From positions 1,063,501 to 1,127,500 of the forward strand of contig NZ_QBKA01000002.1 in assembly GCF_003340475.1 (NCBI RefSeq): DNA of 64,000 bases, given 5' to 3'. Below are positions 1-6,838 of this stretch, piece after piece. The position numbers were made by a program, and so were the translations under genes. Each line of letters opens with the position of its first letter. Within the stretch, counting starts at the first letter, position 1. The DNA comes from Alteripontixanthobacter maritimus. GTDB lineage: Bacteria; Pseudomonadota; Alphaproteobacteria; Sphingomonadales; Sphingomonadaceae. The notes under the pieces are model-generated. The model made no database searches, was not told where the DNA came from, and was given only the letters and a program-made list of their open reading frames with translations.

Positions 1-581
1 TCGCTCTTCTTGAGCGCAGACGGAGCAACGAGGGTGGCGATGGTGAAGTCGCGGTCGGTGATGGCGCTCGTGCTACCTGCGGGCAGGGTGATCTCGCTGA
101 TATGGATCGAATCGCCGACTTCCTTGCCGGTGACGTCGATCTCGATCTCGTCGGGGATCTTGTCCGATTCGCAGATCAGTTCCAGCTCGTGACGGACCAC
201 GTTAAGAACGCCGCCCTTCTTCAGGCCGGGGCTTTCTTCCTCGTTGATGAAGACGACGGGGATATCGACCTCGATCTTGGAATCTTTCGAAAGGCGCAGG
301 AAATCCGCGTGCAGCGGCCAATCCTTGACGGGGTCGAACGCGACATCCTTGGGCAGGGTGCGCACCTTCTTGCCGCCGACCTCGATCATCACGATCGAAT
401 TCATGAAGTGGCCGGTGCCGAGCTGACGGATCAGCTCCTTCTGCTCAACATGGATGGGGAGGGCTTCTTCCTTGCCGCCATAGATCACGGCGGGGACACG
501 GCCTTCGCGACGCAGTGCACGGGAGGCTCCCTTGCCAGCCCGTTCGCGCGTCTCGGCCGGCAGGGTCAGAGCGTCGCTCAT
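1..581 (-). CDS. rplY: 50S ribosomal protein L25/general stress protein Ctc, 3' end cut by window edge
   Basis: Ribosomal protein L25 of the long Ctc type, which binds 5S rRNA in the large subunit. About 193 codons are visible, starting [10 protein letters not shown], and the reading frame is still open at the window edge, so the C-terminus is missing. The N-terminal L25 domain contains RVPAVIYGG and HVEQKEL, followed by the TL5/CTC beta domain with [20 protein letters not shown] and later [14 protein letters not shown]. The ATG at 581 is preceded by GAAAGG, a good ribosome-binding site. Alphaproteobacteria normally carry this two-domain form with peptidyl-tRNA hydrolase downstream, which would lie outside the window. 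Family assignment is secure. Confidence 0.95.
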   Translation of the reverse strand, partial: MSDALTLPAETRERAGKGASRALRREGRVPAVIYGGKEEALPIHVEQKELIRQLGTGHFMNSIVMIEVGGKKVRTLPKDVAFDPVKDWPLHADFLRLSKDSKIEVDIPVVFINEEESPGLKKGGVLNVVRHELELICESDKIPDEIEIDVTGKEVGDSIHISEITLPAGSTSAITDRDFTIATLVAPSALKKS

Positions 582-721
582 AGTCACTTACCTTTCGATT
601 TGCATTTGTTGTTGTCATTTCCGGCTGCCACACCTCCAGGGATGACGCTGGCACCGGAGGCGCGCGCTATACAGGCGATACGCGCAAATGCAAGCCAAGA
701 CGCGGCCTGCGAAGGTGGCGC

Positions 722-1612
722 TTATCGGATCCGCCGGGCCGCAATTCCGCGCGTCTCCAGCTCAGCGAGCAGATTGCCCGGCCCGGCCATATGCGCGGCT
801 CCTACGGCGATCAACAGCGCGTCATGCTCCGCAAGCAACGCCTCGATCGTACTGGCCCATTGCTGGTTACGCCGGGTCACCAGCGCCGCACGCAGCGCGG
901 GCCGCGATCCCAAGTCGCGGGTGAGCGAAGCGGCAAGGCCGTCCATATCGCCGCGATACCAGGCAACCGCATCTGCCTTGCGAGCGGAGTTTCCTGCCAA
1001 AGCACTCTTGACCGCAAGGTCAAGCAGTTCGCGCTGCGTGTTCTCCGGCAGCTCGTCGAAAATACGAAGCTGGCCTTCTACGCCTTCCAGTTCGCGCGTT
1101 TGTACTGGAGCAAATGTTTCCAGCAGCGCGCGGTCCACGCCATTTGCGCTGCTGCCATAACCGCCTGCGCCAGACAGCATCAGCGCCGCGGCCCAGGTCT
1201 CGGTGGCGGTGAAGTCCGCCGCCTTCATATCCTGGTGCGCAAGGGCAGCATCGATCTGTCCCCTATCGCCGCGCTGGTTCAGCGGGGGCAAGCCGGGCGT
1301 AACCGACATATGCGCGAAAATCATCGCATGTCGGTCCTTGTCGGTGATGCCCTTGGCCTCGACCACCAGACCCTCGGCCTGTTCGATCGCACGCTCGACC
1401 GGTTTGCTGCGCCATTCAACACCGTCCGGCAAGCTGTGGATCGTACCCAGCAGCCAACCGCCATGCTCTCCATTGGCGCTCCTTAGCTCCCAGATTGGAG
1501 GGGCGGGCGCATTGCGAAATTCTGGTGGCGGGGCTGACGCCTCGTCTTTGCACCCGGTCAAGGCCAGCGCCAGCACCATCACTACCGCCAACACCATTGA
1601 CACCCGGACCAT
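722..1612 (-). CDS. TraB/GumN family lipoprotein (downstream copy of a tandem pair)
   Basis: A 296-residue protein of the TraB/GumN family (PF01963), a fold related to Tiki-type metalloproteases whose bacterial substrates are unknown. The start at 1612 gives an N-terminus MVRVSMVLAV followed by a hydrophobic stretch and lipobox ALTGC, so it is predicted to be a lipoprotein. Family signatures are LLGTIHSLPDG near the mature N-terminus and AVGAAHMAGP near the C-terminus, each with a conserved histidine. Longer in-frame starts at 1663 and 1684 exist, but they would place a strong RNA hairpin (1623-1653) inside the coding region and precede the signal peptide with charged residues, so I prefer 1612. 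It is paralogous to the gene at 1708-2643. Confidence 0.85.
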   Translation of the reverse strand: MVRVSMVLAVVMVLALALTGCKDEASAPPPEFRNAPAPPIWELRSANGEHGGWLLGTIHSLPDGVEWRSKPVERAIEQAEGLVVEAKGITDKDRHAMIFAHMSVTPGLPPLNQRGDRGQIDAALAHQDMKAADFTATETWAAALMLSGAGGYGSSANGVDRALLETFAPVQTRELEGVEGQLRIFDELPENTQRELLDLAVKSALAGNSARKADAVAWYRGDMDGLAASLTRDLGSRPALRAALVTRRNQQWASTIEALLAEHDALLIAVGAAHMAGPGNLLAELETRGIAARRIR

Positions 1613-1622
1613 GATATAACCG

Positions 1623-1653
1623 AAAGGGGCGCGCCAAAGTGGCACACCCCTTT
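1623..1653 (-). other. Strong intercistronic RNA hairpin
   Basis: On the minus strand, 14 bases (AAAGGGGTGTGCCA) pair with TGGCGCGCCCCTTT across a 3-nt loop. All 14 positions pair in RNA, two of them as G-U. It lies between the two tandem TraB/GumN genes and ends 11 nt before the ATG at 1612. Only three U residues follow, so it could be a weak terminator, an mRNA processing or stability element, or a structure that limits access to the downstream start codon. Confidence 0.6.
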
Positions 1654-1707
1654 CCTGTTTCATTCGCGGCAGACCAATGTTCACGTCACCGCTCTACAGC
1701 ATTATCC

Positions 1708-2643
1708 TTACTGGACGCGATAGGATTTGATCCCGCGCGTGTTGAGATAATCCTGTACGCTTTTCTCACCAGCCAGATGCGCAGCGCCGACCGCCATGAA
1801 TACGGTGCCCGGCGTATCGAGCCGTGTGTCGATCCAGTCCGCCCAATTGGCGTTGCGCGTGTAAAGCAGCCGTTCGAGGAACAGTGCATCCTCCACCATT
1901 GAATCGTCCAGCATATCGACCACTGTATCGACATCGCCCTTGGCCCAGGCTTCGATGATCGTGTTCAGCATCGGACCGATCTCGTCGATCCCTTCCATGG
2001 TCGAAATCAGATATTCGATTTGCATGTCCTGCGGCATACCATCGAACATTTCGAGTTGGAATTCTGCCGTCTCCAGCGCGCCGCGTTTCATGGTTTCCGG
2101 CATGGTTGCTTCCAGAACGATCTCGACGCCGTTCTCGCCGGTAATGCCGGCTTTCATCATCGTGACCTGATAGGCGCTGAGTGCTGCAAACCACGGTTCG
2201 AACTGGTCGAACGCTTCCACCGGAATGCCGAGCTTGGTCATGCCGGCTTCGTATTTCATGCGCTGGTCGTCATCGAACAGGCTGCGCAGCGTCGTACCGG
2301 TAGGCAGTGTTGCCAGCGCGAGAGCCTTGGGCGGCAAGGCGGCCAAAATCTCCGGTGTCATGTCGACCTCGGTCACCAGAATATCGGACCCGGCCAGGGC
2401 ATCCTTTACCGCGCCGGCGTTCCAGTTCACATCGTCGGGCAGTGCGTGCACCGTGCCGAACATCCAGATCGTGGTATCCTCATCCGCGACTTTCCATAGG
2501 GCAGGCCCCACCATCTCACGTGTTTCCGCCGCCACCATCGTGGTGCTCTGCGGGGTCGGCAACTGCTGCTGGGCACAGCCGGACGTAGCAAGCATCGCGG
2601 TACTGGCGGCGAGCGCGAAGGTAAGTTTCTTGAACTGTTTCAT
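1708..2643 (-). CDS. TraB/GumN family lipoprotein (upstream copy of a tandem pair)
   Basis: A 311-residue TraB/GumN protein with a clear lipoprotein signal: MKQFKKLTFA, a hydrophobic stretch, then lipobox ATSGC at about residues 19-23. The signatures WMFGTVHALPDD and AVGAAHLAGEKS match those of its downstream neighbour at equivalent positions, and both proteins end in a TRGI motif followed by a short tail. The two are diverged paralogues (many differences between the signatures), not a recent duplication. The 95-nt gap to the next gene contains a strong hairpin. Likely envelope-anchored; substrate unknown. Confidence 0.88.
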   Translation of the reverse strand: MKQFKKLTFALAASTAMLATSGCAQQQLPTPQSTTMVAAETREMVGPALWKVADEDTTIWMFGTVHALPDDVNWNAGAVKDALAGSDILVTEVDMTPEILAALPPKALALATLPTGTTLRSLFDDDQRMKYEAGMTKLGIPVEAFDQFEPWFAALSAYQVTMMKAGITGENGVEIVLEATMPETMKRGALETAEFQLEMFDGMPQDMQIEYLISTMEGIDEIGPMLNTIIEAWAKGDVDTVVDMLDDSMVEDALFLERLLYTRNANWADWIDTRLDTPGTVFMAVGAAHLAGEKSVQDYLNTRGIKSYRVQ

Positions 2644-2692
2644 GGTAGTTATATCCTTAGAATGTTGATTTGAAGGTATTGTAAGTTGCCTG

Positions 2693-3139
2693 TCAGCGCC
2701 AGCCCAGCTTTCGGGCGGTATAGGACAACAACAGCAAACCGACCGTAATCATTACGAGCCACAGGGGGTCGGGTGATCGCAACACTCCCACGTCATGAAG
2801 GGCGAACCAGCCAAAGAACACGATCATGGTGCCGTAAAGTGCGATCGTATTGGCCCACAGATTATCCAGCAAATCGAATTCATCGATCCGGCGGAAGTAG
2901 TCGCGAGTGAACCAGACGAATGCGGCTGCCATCATGCCAAGTAAAATATACAGGGCGAACATTGGCAGAGTACCATCCTTGACCTGGTCCAGTAACCAGC
3001 CGTTTAGAGCTCCTATAAAAATCGACATGACAAAGGCGATCGTGCTGTAGCGCCAGAAGCGATTTCGCTTCGTCCTCAGCTTGGCCTCGCCATCGGTTGG
3101 AACGGCGGCTGTTTGCGTGTGCATGTCAGGTCCGGTCAT
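2693..3139 (-). CDS. Small four-helix membrane protein in an XRE-regulator operon
   Basis: A 148-residue protein not recognised beyond its topology. After a polar N-terminus of about 30 residues there are four hydrophobic segments, roughly residues 31-50 (STIAFVMSIF), 60-77 (MFALYILLGM), 95-112 (IALYGTMIVF) and 125-142 (LWLVMITVGL). A charged cytoplasmic-looking loop (FTRDYFRRIDEFD) separates helices 2 and 3. Its ATG overlaps the stop codon of the upstream XRE regulator by four bases (ATGA), so the two are translationally coupled. Membrane proteins paired this way with small XRE regulators are common in proteobacteria, but their function is poorly defined. Confidence 0.75.
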   Translation of the reverse strand: MTGPDMHTQTAAVPTDGEAKLRTKRNRFWRYSTIAFVMSIFIGALNGWLLDQVKDGTLPMFALYILLGMMAAAFVWFTRDYFRRIDEFDLLDNLWANTIALYGTMIVFFGWFALHDVGVLRSPDPLWLVMITVGLLLLSYTARKLGWR

Positions 3140-3345
3140 GCTTTGTCTCCTGCAAGTCCGTCATCGAAGATCGCCTCGATCGGGCTGTCGAACAGCCGCG
3201 CAATGCGGAAGGCGAGGGGGAGGGAGGGGTCGTGCTTGCCGGTCTCGATGGCATTGACCGCCTGGCGCGACACTTCGAGATGCCCCGCCAGTTCCGCCTG
3301 GCTCCAATTGCGTTCGGCGCGCAGCACTTTCAGCCGGTTGTTCAT
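3136..3345 (-). CDS. Small XRE-family HTH transcriptional regulator
   Basis: A 69-residue, single-domain helix-turn-helix protein of the Cro/C1-XRE type. The HTH reads LKVLRAERNWSQAELAGHL then VSRQAVNAIETGKHDPSL, and the short tail ends IEAIFDDG. This compact form resembles YozG/PlcR-like small regulators that act as dimers. The start MNNRLKV at 3345 is chosen because the preceding 38-aa reading frame stops two bases upstream (TGACATG), which indicates coupled translation. It overlaps the downstream membrane-protein gene by four bases. Upstream lies an array of TGAC repeats (3491-3578) that is a plausible autoregulatory operator. Confidence 0.9.
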   Translation of the reverse strand: MNNRLKVLRAERNWSQAELAGHLEVSRQAVNAIETGKHDPSLPLAFRIARLFDSPIEAIFDDGLAGDKA

Positions 3346-3346
3346 G

Positions 3347-3463
3347 TCAAAATAGAACATCGGAAATCTGCATGGCGATGGTGCCGACAGCATAACCGGC
3401 CAGCGCCATGACCGTGCTGGCCATGAGTTGCGCGATTTTTTCAGGGTCCACCTTGTCCAGCAT
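3347..3463 (-). CDS. Putative 38-aa hydrophobic peptide, first gene of the XRE operon
   Basis: A short reading frame encoding 38 residues (MLDKVDPEKI, then a hydrophobic stretch LMASTVMALAGYAVGTIAM, ending SDVLF). Support comes from a GGAG ribosome-binding site 8 nt before the ATG and from its stop codon lying one base before the ATG of the XRE regulator. The central stretch is long enough for one membrane-spanning helix. It may be a genuine small membrane protein or a leader peptide that couples translation of the regulator. No family was recognised. Confidence 0.55.
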   Translation of the reverse strand: MLDKVDPEKIAQLMASTVMALAGYAVGTIAMQISDVLF

Positions 3464-3490
3464 ATTGGTCTCCGCGTTGTCATTCGAACA

Positions 3491-3578
3491 TGACGGAATG
3501 TCAGGTTCTGCTGACTAAATGACGCGATTCGCTGACTATGTCAACACTACCTGACATAAAGTACGATCAAGCTGACAT
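3491..3578. promoter_or_regulatory. Phased array of TGAC half-sites between the XRE operon and glyQ
   Basis: On the plus strand TGAC occurs at 3491, 3512, 3533, 3552 and 3573, giving spacings of 21, 21, 19 and 21 nt, close to two helical turns. Four of the five are extended to CTGAC. Inverted GTCA half-sites at 3500-3503 and 3540-3543 form TGACGGAATGTCA and TGACTATGTCA. An additional TGAC lies at 3520. The array occupies the divergent intergenic region between the XRE operon and glyQ, as expected for an operator with several bound dimers. The binding protein is inferred to be the XRE regulator. Confidence 0.5.
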
Positions 3579-3653
3579 ATCTCCGCCGGTTCGTGTCCGG
3601 GGTGGCAGCCGCGCCATTGACCCTATTTCGCACCTGCGGCATGGCCCGGCGCG

Positions 3654-4553
3654 ATGGCTTACGAACCCGCAAAATCCTTTCAGGACATGATCCTCGCGCT
3701 GCATGAATTCTGGAGCGCGCAGGGCTGTCTGGTTTTGCAGCCCTACGATATGCGCATGGGGGCAGGCACGTTTCATCCCGCAACCACCTTGCGTGCGCTC
3801 GGGCCGGAACCGTGGAACGCAGCGTTCGTGCAGCCGAGCCGCCGCCCGACCGACGGGCGCTATGGCGAGAATCCGAACCGGCTGCAGCATTATTACCAGT
3901 ACCAGGTCATCCTGAAGCCTAGCCCGCCGGATATTCAGGACCTTTATCTCAAATCGCTCGGCGTTATCGGCATCGATCCGCTGAAACACGACATCCGGTT
4001 CGTGGAAGACGACTGGGAAAGCCCCACGCTTGGAGCCTGGGGCCTCGGCTGGGAAGTCTGGTGCGACGGTATGGAAGTGACGCAGTTCACCTATTTCCAG
4101 CAGATGGGCGGCTATGATTGCAAGCCCGTCGCCGGCGAGCTGACTTACGGTCTGGAACGGCTTGCGATGTATATCCAGGGGGTCGACAGCGTCTACGACC
4201 TCGACTTCAACGGCCGCGGCGTTTCCTATGGCGAGGTGTTCCTCGAGAACGAACGCCAGATGTCGAAATGGAATTTCGAAGTGGCGGACACGGATGCGCT
4301 GTTCGACCTCTTCAACAAGGCGGAAGCGGAGTGCCGTAACGCGCTGGCCGCCGACGTGCCGATTGCCGCTTATGAACAGGCGGTCGAGGCCAGCCATGTG
4401 TTCAACCTGCTACAGGCGCGCGGCGTCATCAGCGTGCAGGAACGTGCCAGCTACATGGGCCGGGTGCGCGATTTGGCGCGTGGATCATGCGAAGGCTACA
4501 TGGCCAAGGAGCAAGACCGCTGGGCGAAGGAATATCCGGGGTGGTCGGCGTGA
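3654..4553 (+). CDS. glyQ: Glycyl-tRNA synthetase alpha subunit
   Basis: A 299-residue alpha chain of the bacterial (alpha-beta)2 glycyl-tRNA synthetase, the class II catalytic subunit that adenylates glycine and charges tRNA-Gly in the cytoplasm. Diagnostic sequence includes [16 protein letters not shown], the class II motif 2 region [17 protein letters not shown], and [21 protein letters not shown] as motif 3. The length matches the family (about 290-300). Its stop overlaps the GTG start of glyS by four bases. The start is supported by conserved family N-terminal sequence ([13 protein letters not shown]) immediately after it. Confidence 0.98.
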   Translation: MAYEPAKSFQDMILALHEFWSAQGCLVLQPYDMRMGAGTFHPATTLRALGPEPWNAAFVQPSRRPTDGRYGENPNRLQHYYQYQVILKPSPPDIQDLYLKSLGVIGIDPLKHDIRFVEDDWESPTLGAWGLGWEVWCDGMEVTQFTYFQQMGGYDCKPVAGELTYGLERLAMYIQGVDSVYDLDFNGRGVSYGEVFLENERQMSKWNFEVADTDALFDLFNKAEAECRNALAADVPIAAYEQAVEASHVFNLLQARGVISVQERASYMGRVRDLARGSCEGYMAKEQDRWAKEYPGWSA

Positions 4554-6709
4554 ACGACTTCCTCCTGGAACTTCGCAGCGAAGAAATTCCTGCGCGTATG
4601 CAGGCCGGCGCGCGCGTCGAACTGGAGAAACTGTTCCGCCGCGAAATGGATGCAGCTGGAGTTAGTCCCGGCGAAATCACCGTATGGTCCACACCGCGCC
4701 GCCTTGCGCTGATTGCGCGCAATCTGCCGACCGAAACCGAGGACGTCCGTGACGAAGCGAAGGGTCCACCGGTTGGCGCTCCCGATCAGGCGGTGGACGG
4801 CTTCTGCCGCAAGAACGGTATCGAGCGCGGGCAGCTTCAGACCCGTGACGTCAAAGGGCGTGCGACTTATTTCGCCGTAATCGAAAAGCCTGGCCGCGCC
4901 TTTGGCGAAGTGCTGGCCGATGCCATTCCCGCGATTATCCGCAATTTCACCTGGCCGAAATCGATGCGCTGGGGCGAAGCTTCGATAAGCACCGAAAGTC
5001 TGCGCTGGGTCCGCCCGCTATCCGGCATTGTCGCGCTATTAGGTGACCAGATCGTGGAGTGCGAAGTGCATGGCGTAACTTCCGGTGCGGTCACGCTGGG
5101 CCACAGGTTCCAGCATTCCGGTGACATTACCATCGGCGGCGCCAGCGATTATGCGATGAAATTGCGCGCGGGGCATGTGATCGTAGACCACGCTGAACGC
5201 GAGGCACTGATCCGTACCGGCGCCGCGCAAATCGCCTCCGAAGCTGGTCTGTCGCTGGTCGAGGATGAGGGGTTGGTGGTAGAAAACGCCGGCCTCACCG
5301 AATGGCCCATCCCGTTGCTGGGCCGGTTCGAGGACGACTTCCTCGATGTACCGCCGGAAGTCATCAAGCTGACCGCGCGGGTCAACCAGAAATACTTCGT
5401 GTGCGAGGATCAATCAGGCAAACTGGCCAATGCCTTCATCTGCACCGCCAATATCGAGGCCAGCGATGGCGGCGCGGCAATCGTGGATGGCAACCGCAAG
5501 GTCCTCGCCGCCCGGCTGTCCGATGCGCGGTTCTTCTGGGACCTCGACCGCAAGAAAACGCTAGTGCAGCATACGCAAGGCCTCGAACGGATAACATTCC
5601 ACGAGAAACTAGGCACGGTCGCCGACAAGGTGGACCGCGTGGCGAAGCTGGCAGACTGGCTGGTATTCGATGCTAAGGCGCCCAATGGCGATCATAAGCT
5701 GGCACGGCACGCAGCCGAACTTTGTAAAGCCGACCTTGTGACCGAGATGGTTGGGGAGTTTCCAGAACTTCAAGGAGTTATGGGCGGTTATTATGCCCGA
5801 TCCGAGGGGCTGCCGGATGAAGTAGCCGAAGCCATTTCCGACCATTACAAGCCCGTCGGCGCGCATGACGACGTTCCCATTGCGCCGACGTCGGTTGCGG
5901 TAAGCCTGGCTGACAAGCTCGACACGCTGCTCAGTTTCTTCAAGATCGGTATCCTGCCGACCGGATCGAAGGATCCGTTCGCACTTCGCCGTGCGGCGCT
6001 CGGCTATTTACGCTTGGTGCAGACAAACGATCTGAAGCTGGCACTCGATACGGTCGTGCATGCCTGGGATGGCAGGCCGAATGCCGTTCTGGCGGAAAAG
6101 CTGGCGGAGTTTCTGTTCGACAGGTTGGGCGTGCAGCTTCGCGATGAAGGCGTGCGACACGACTTTATCCACGCATCGCGGCTTTGGCAGGGCCGCCCCG
6201 ATCTGCGGATCGACCGCGTGGAAGCGCGGGCGCGGGCGTTGGCCACCTTCCTCGGTTCTACCGATGGTGCCAACCTTCTGGCCGGATACAAGCGCGCGGC
6301 CAATATCCTGAAGAAGGAAAGTCGCGGTGCGGACAGCGATCTGGAACCCCATACTGGCGAGGAGGATCCTCTCGCACTGGTCGACGACCCGGACATTCGC
6401 GCGGTTGTCGAGGCGCGAGTTGCGCAGAATCGCAAGTCTTCACTGTCCTACACGCCCGAACCGGCGGAGAAGGCGTTGATCGATGCGCTCGTGGCCGCAG
6501 AGCCGGAAGCTCGCATGGCCGTCGATGCTGAAGATTTTGCGAAAGCCATGGCGGCGCTGGCTCGCCTGCGCGCACCGATCGACAGGTTTTTCGAGGAGGT
6601 GACTGTCAATGATACAGACTCGGACAAGCGCACTGCACGGCTCGACCTGCTCGCCAGATTCCGGAATGCTGTCCATCAGGTTGCAATTTTCGATAAGATC
6701 GAAGGATAG
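4550..6709 (+). CDS. glyS: Glycyl-tRNA synthetase beta subunit
   Basis: A 719-residue beta chain of heterotetrameric glycyl-tRNA synthetase, which carries the tRNA-recognition and anticodon-binding regions. The start is GTG at 4550, giving [16 protein letters not shown], a classic GlyS N-terminus; longer in-frame starts would lie inside glyQ. Recognisable blocks include [18 protein letters not shown], the HD-like region and the C-terminal DALR-type anticodon domain ([23 protein letters not shown]). The GTGA overlap with glyQ indicates translational coupling, which suits a complex with equal subunits. Confidence 0.97.
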   Translation: MNDFLLELRSEEIPARMQAGARVELEKLFRREMDAAGVSPGEITVWSTPRRLALIARNLPTETEDVRDEAKGPPVGAPDQAVDGFCRKNGIERGQLQTRDVKGRATYFAVIEKPGRAFGEVLADAIPAIIRNFTWPKSMRWGEASISTESLRWVRPLSGIVALLGDQIVECEVHGVTSGAVTLGHRFQHSGDITIGGASDYAMKLRAGHVIVDHAEREALIRTGAAQIASEAGLSLVEDEGLVVENAGLTEWPIPLLGRFEDDFLDVPPEVIKLTARVNQKYFVCEDQSGKLANAFICTANIEASDGGAAIVDGNRKVLAARLSDARFFWDLDRKKTLVQHTQGLERITFHEKLGTVADKVDRVAKLADWLVFDAKAPNGDHKLARHAAELCKADLVTEMVGEFPELQGVMGGYYARSEGLPDEVAEAISDHYKPVGAHDDVPIAPTSVAVSLADKLDTLLSFFKIGILPTGSKDPFALRRAALGYLRLVQTNDLKLALDTVVHAWDGRPNAVLAEKLAEFLFDRLGVQLRDEGVRHDFIHASRLWQGRPDLRIDRVEARARALATFLGSTDGANLLAGYKRAANILKKESRGADSDLEPHTGEEDPLALVDDPDIRAVVEARVAQNRKSSLSYTPEPAEKALIDALVAAEPEARMAVDAEDFAKAMAALARLRAPIDRFFEEVTVNDTDSDKRTARLDLLARFRNAVHQVAIFDKIEG

Positions 6710-6763
6710 AATATTTCTTTTATGATGCGATCACGCACAGCGTCCGATCCCTCTAAAAACGTA

Positions 6764-6773
6764 TTACATGTAA
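6764..6773. promoter_or_regulatory. Perfect palindrome TTACATGTAA upstream of ppdK
   Basis: A 10-bp perfect palindrome centred 71 bp before the ppdK start, in the only intergenic gap between glyS and ppdK. Short AT-rich palindromes in this position often bind a dimeric regulator, but no particular regulator can be named from sequence. Confidence 0.3.
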
Positions 6774-6838
6774 CAGCTTAGGTTTGGTGTCGCGAAGCGT
6801 TCCAAGTGTCGCTTGTGTCACCCTCAACAGGAAATTCC

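Noticed and set aside
102-1160. Long plus-strand ORF antisense to rplY and the TraB gene
   Set aside because: Its translation is a shadow of the two minus-strand genes in a GC-rich genome, with no ribosome-binding site and no family likeness.
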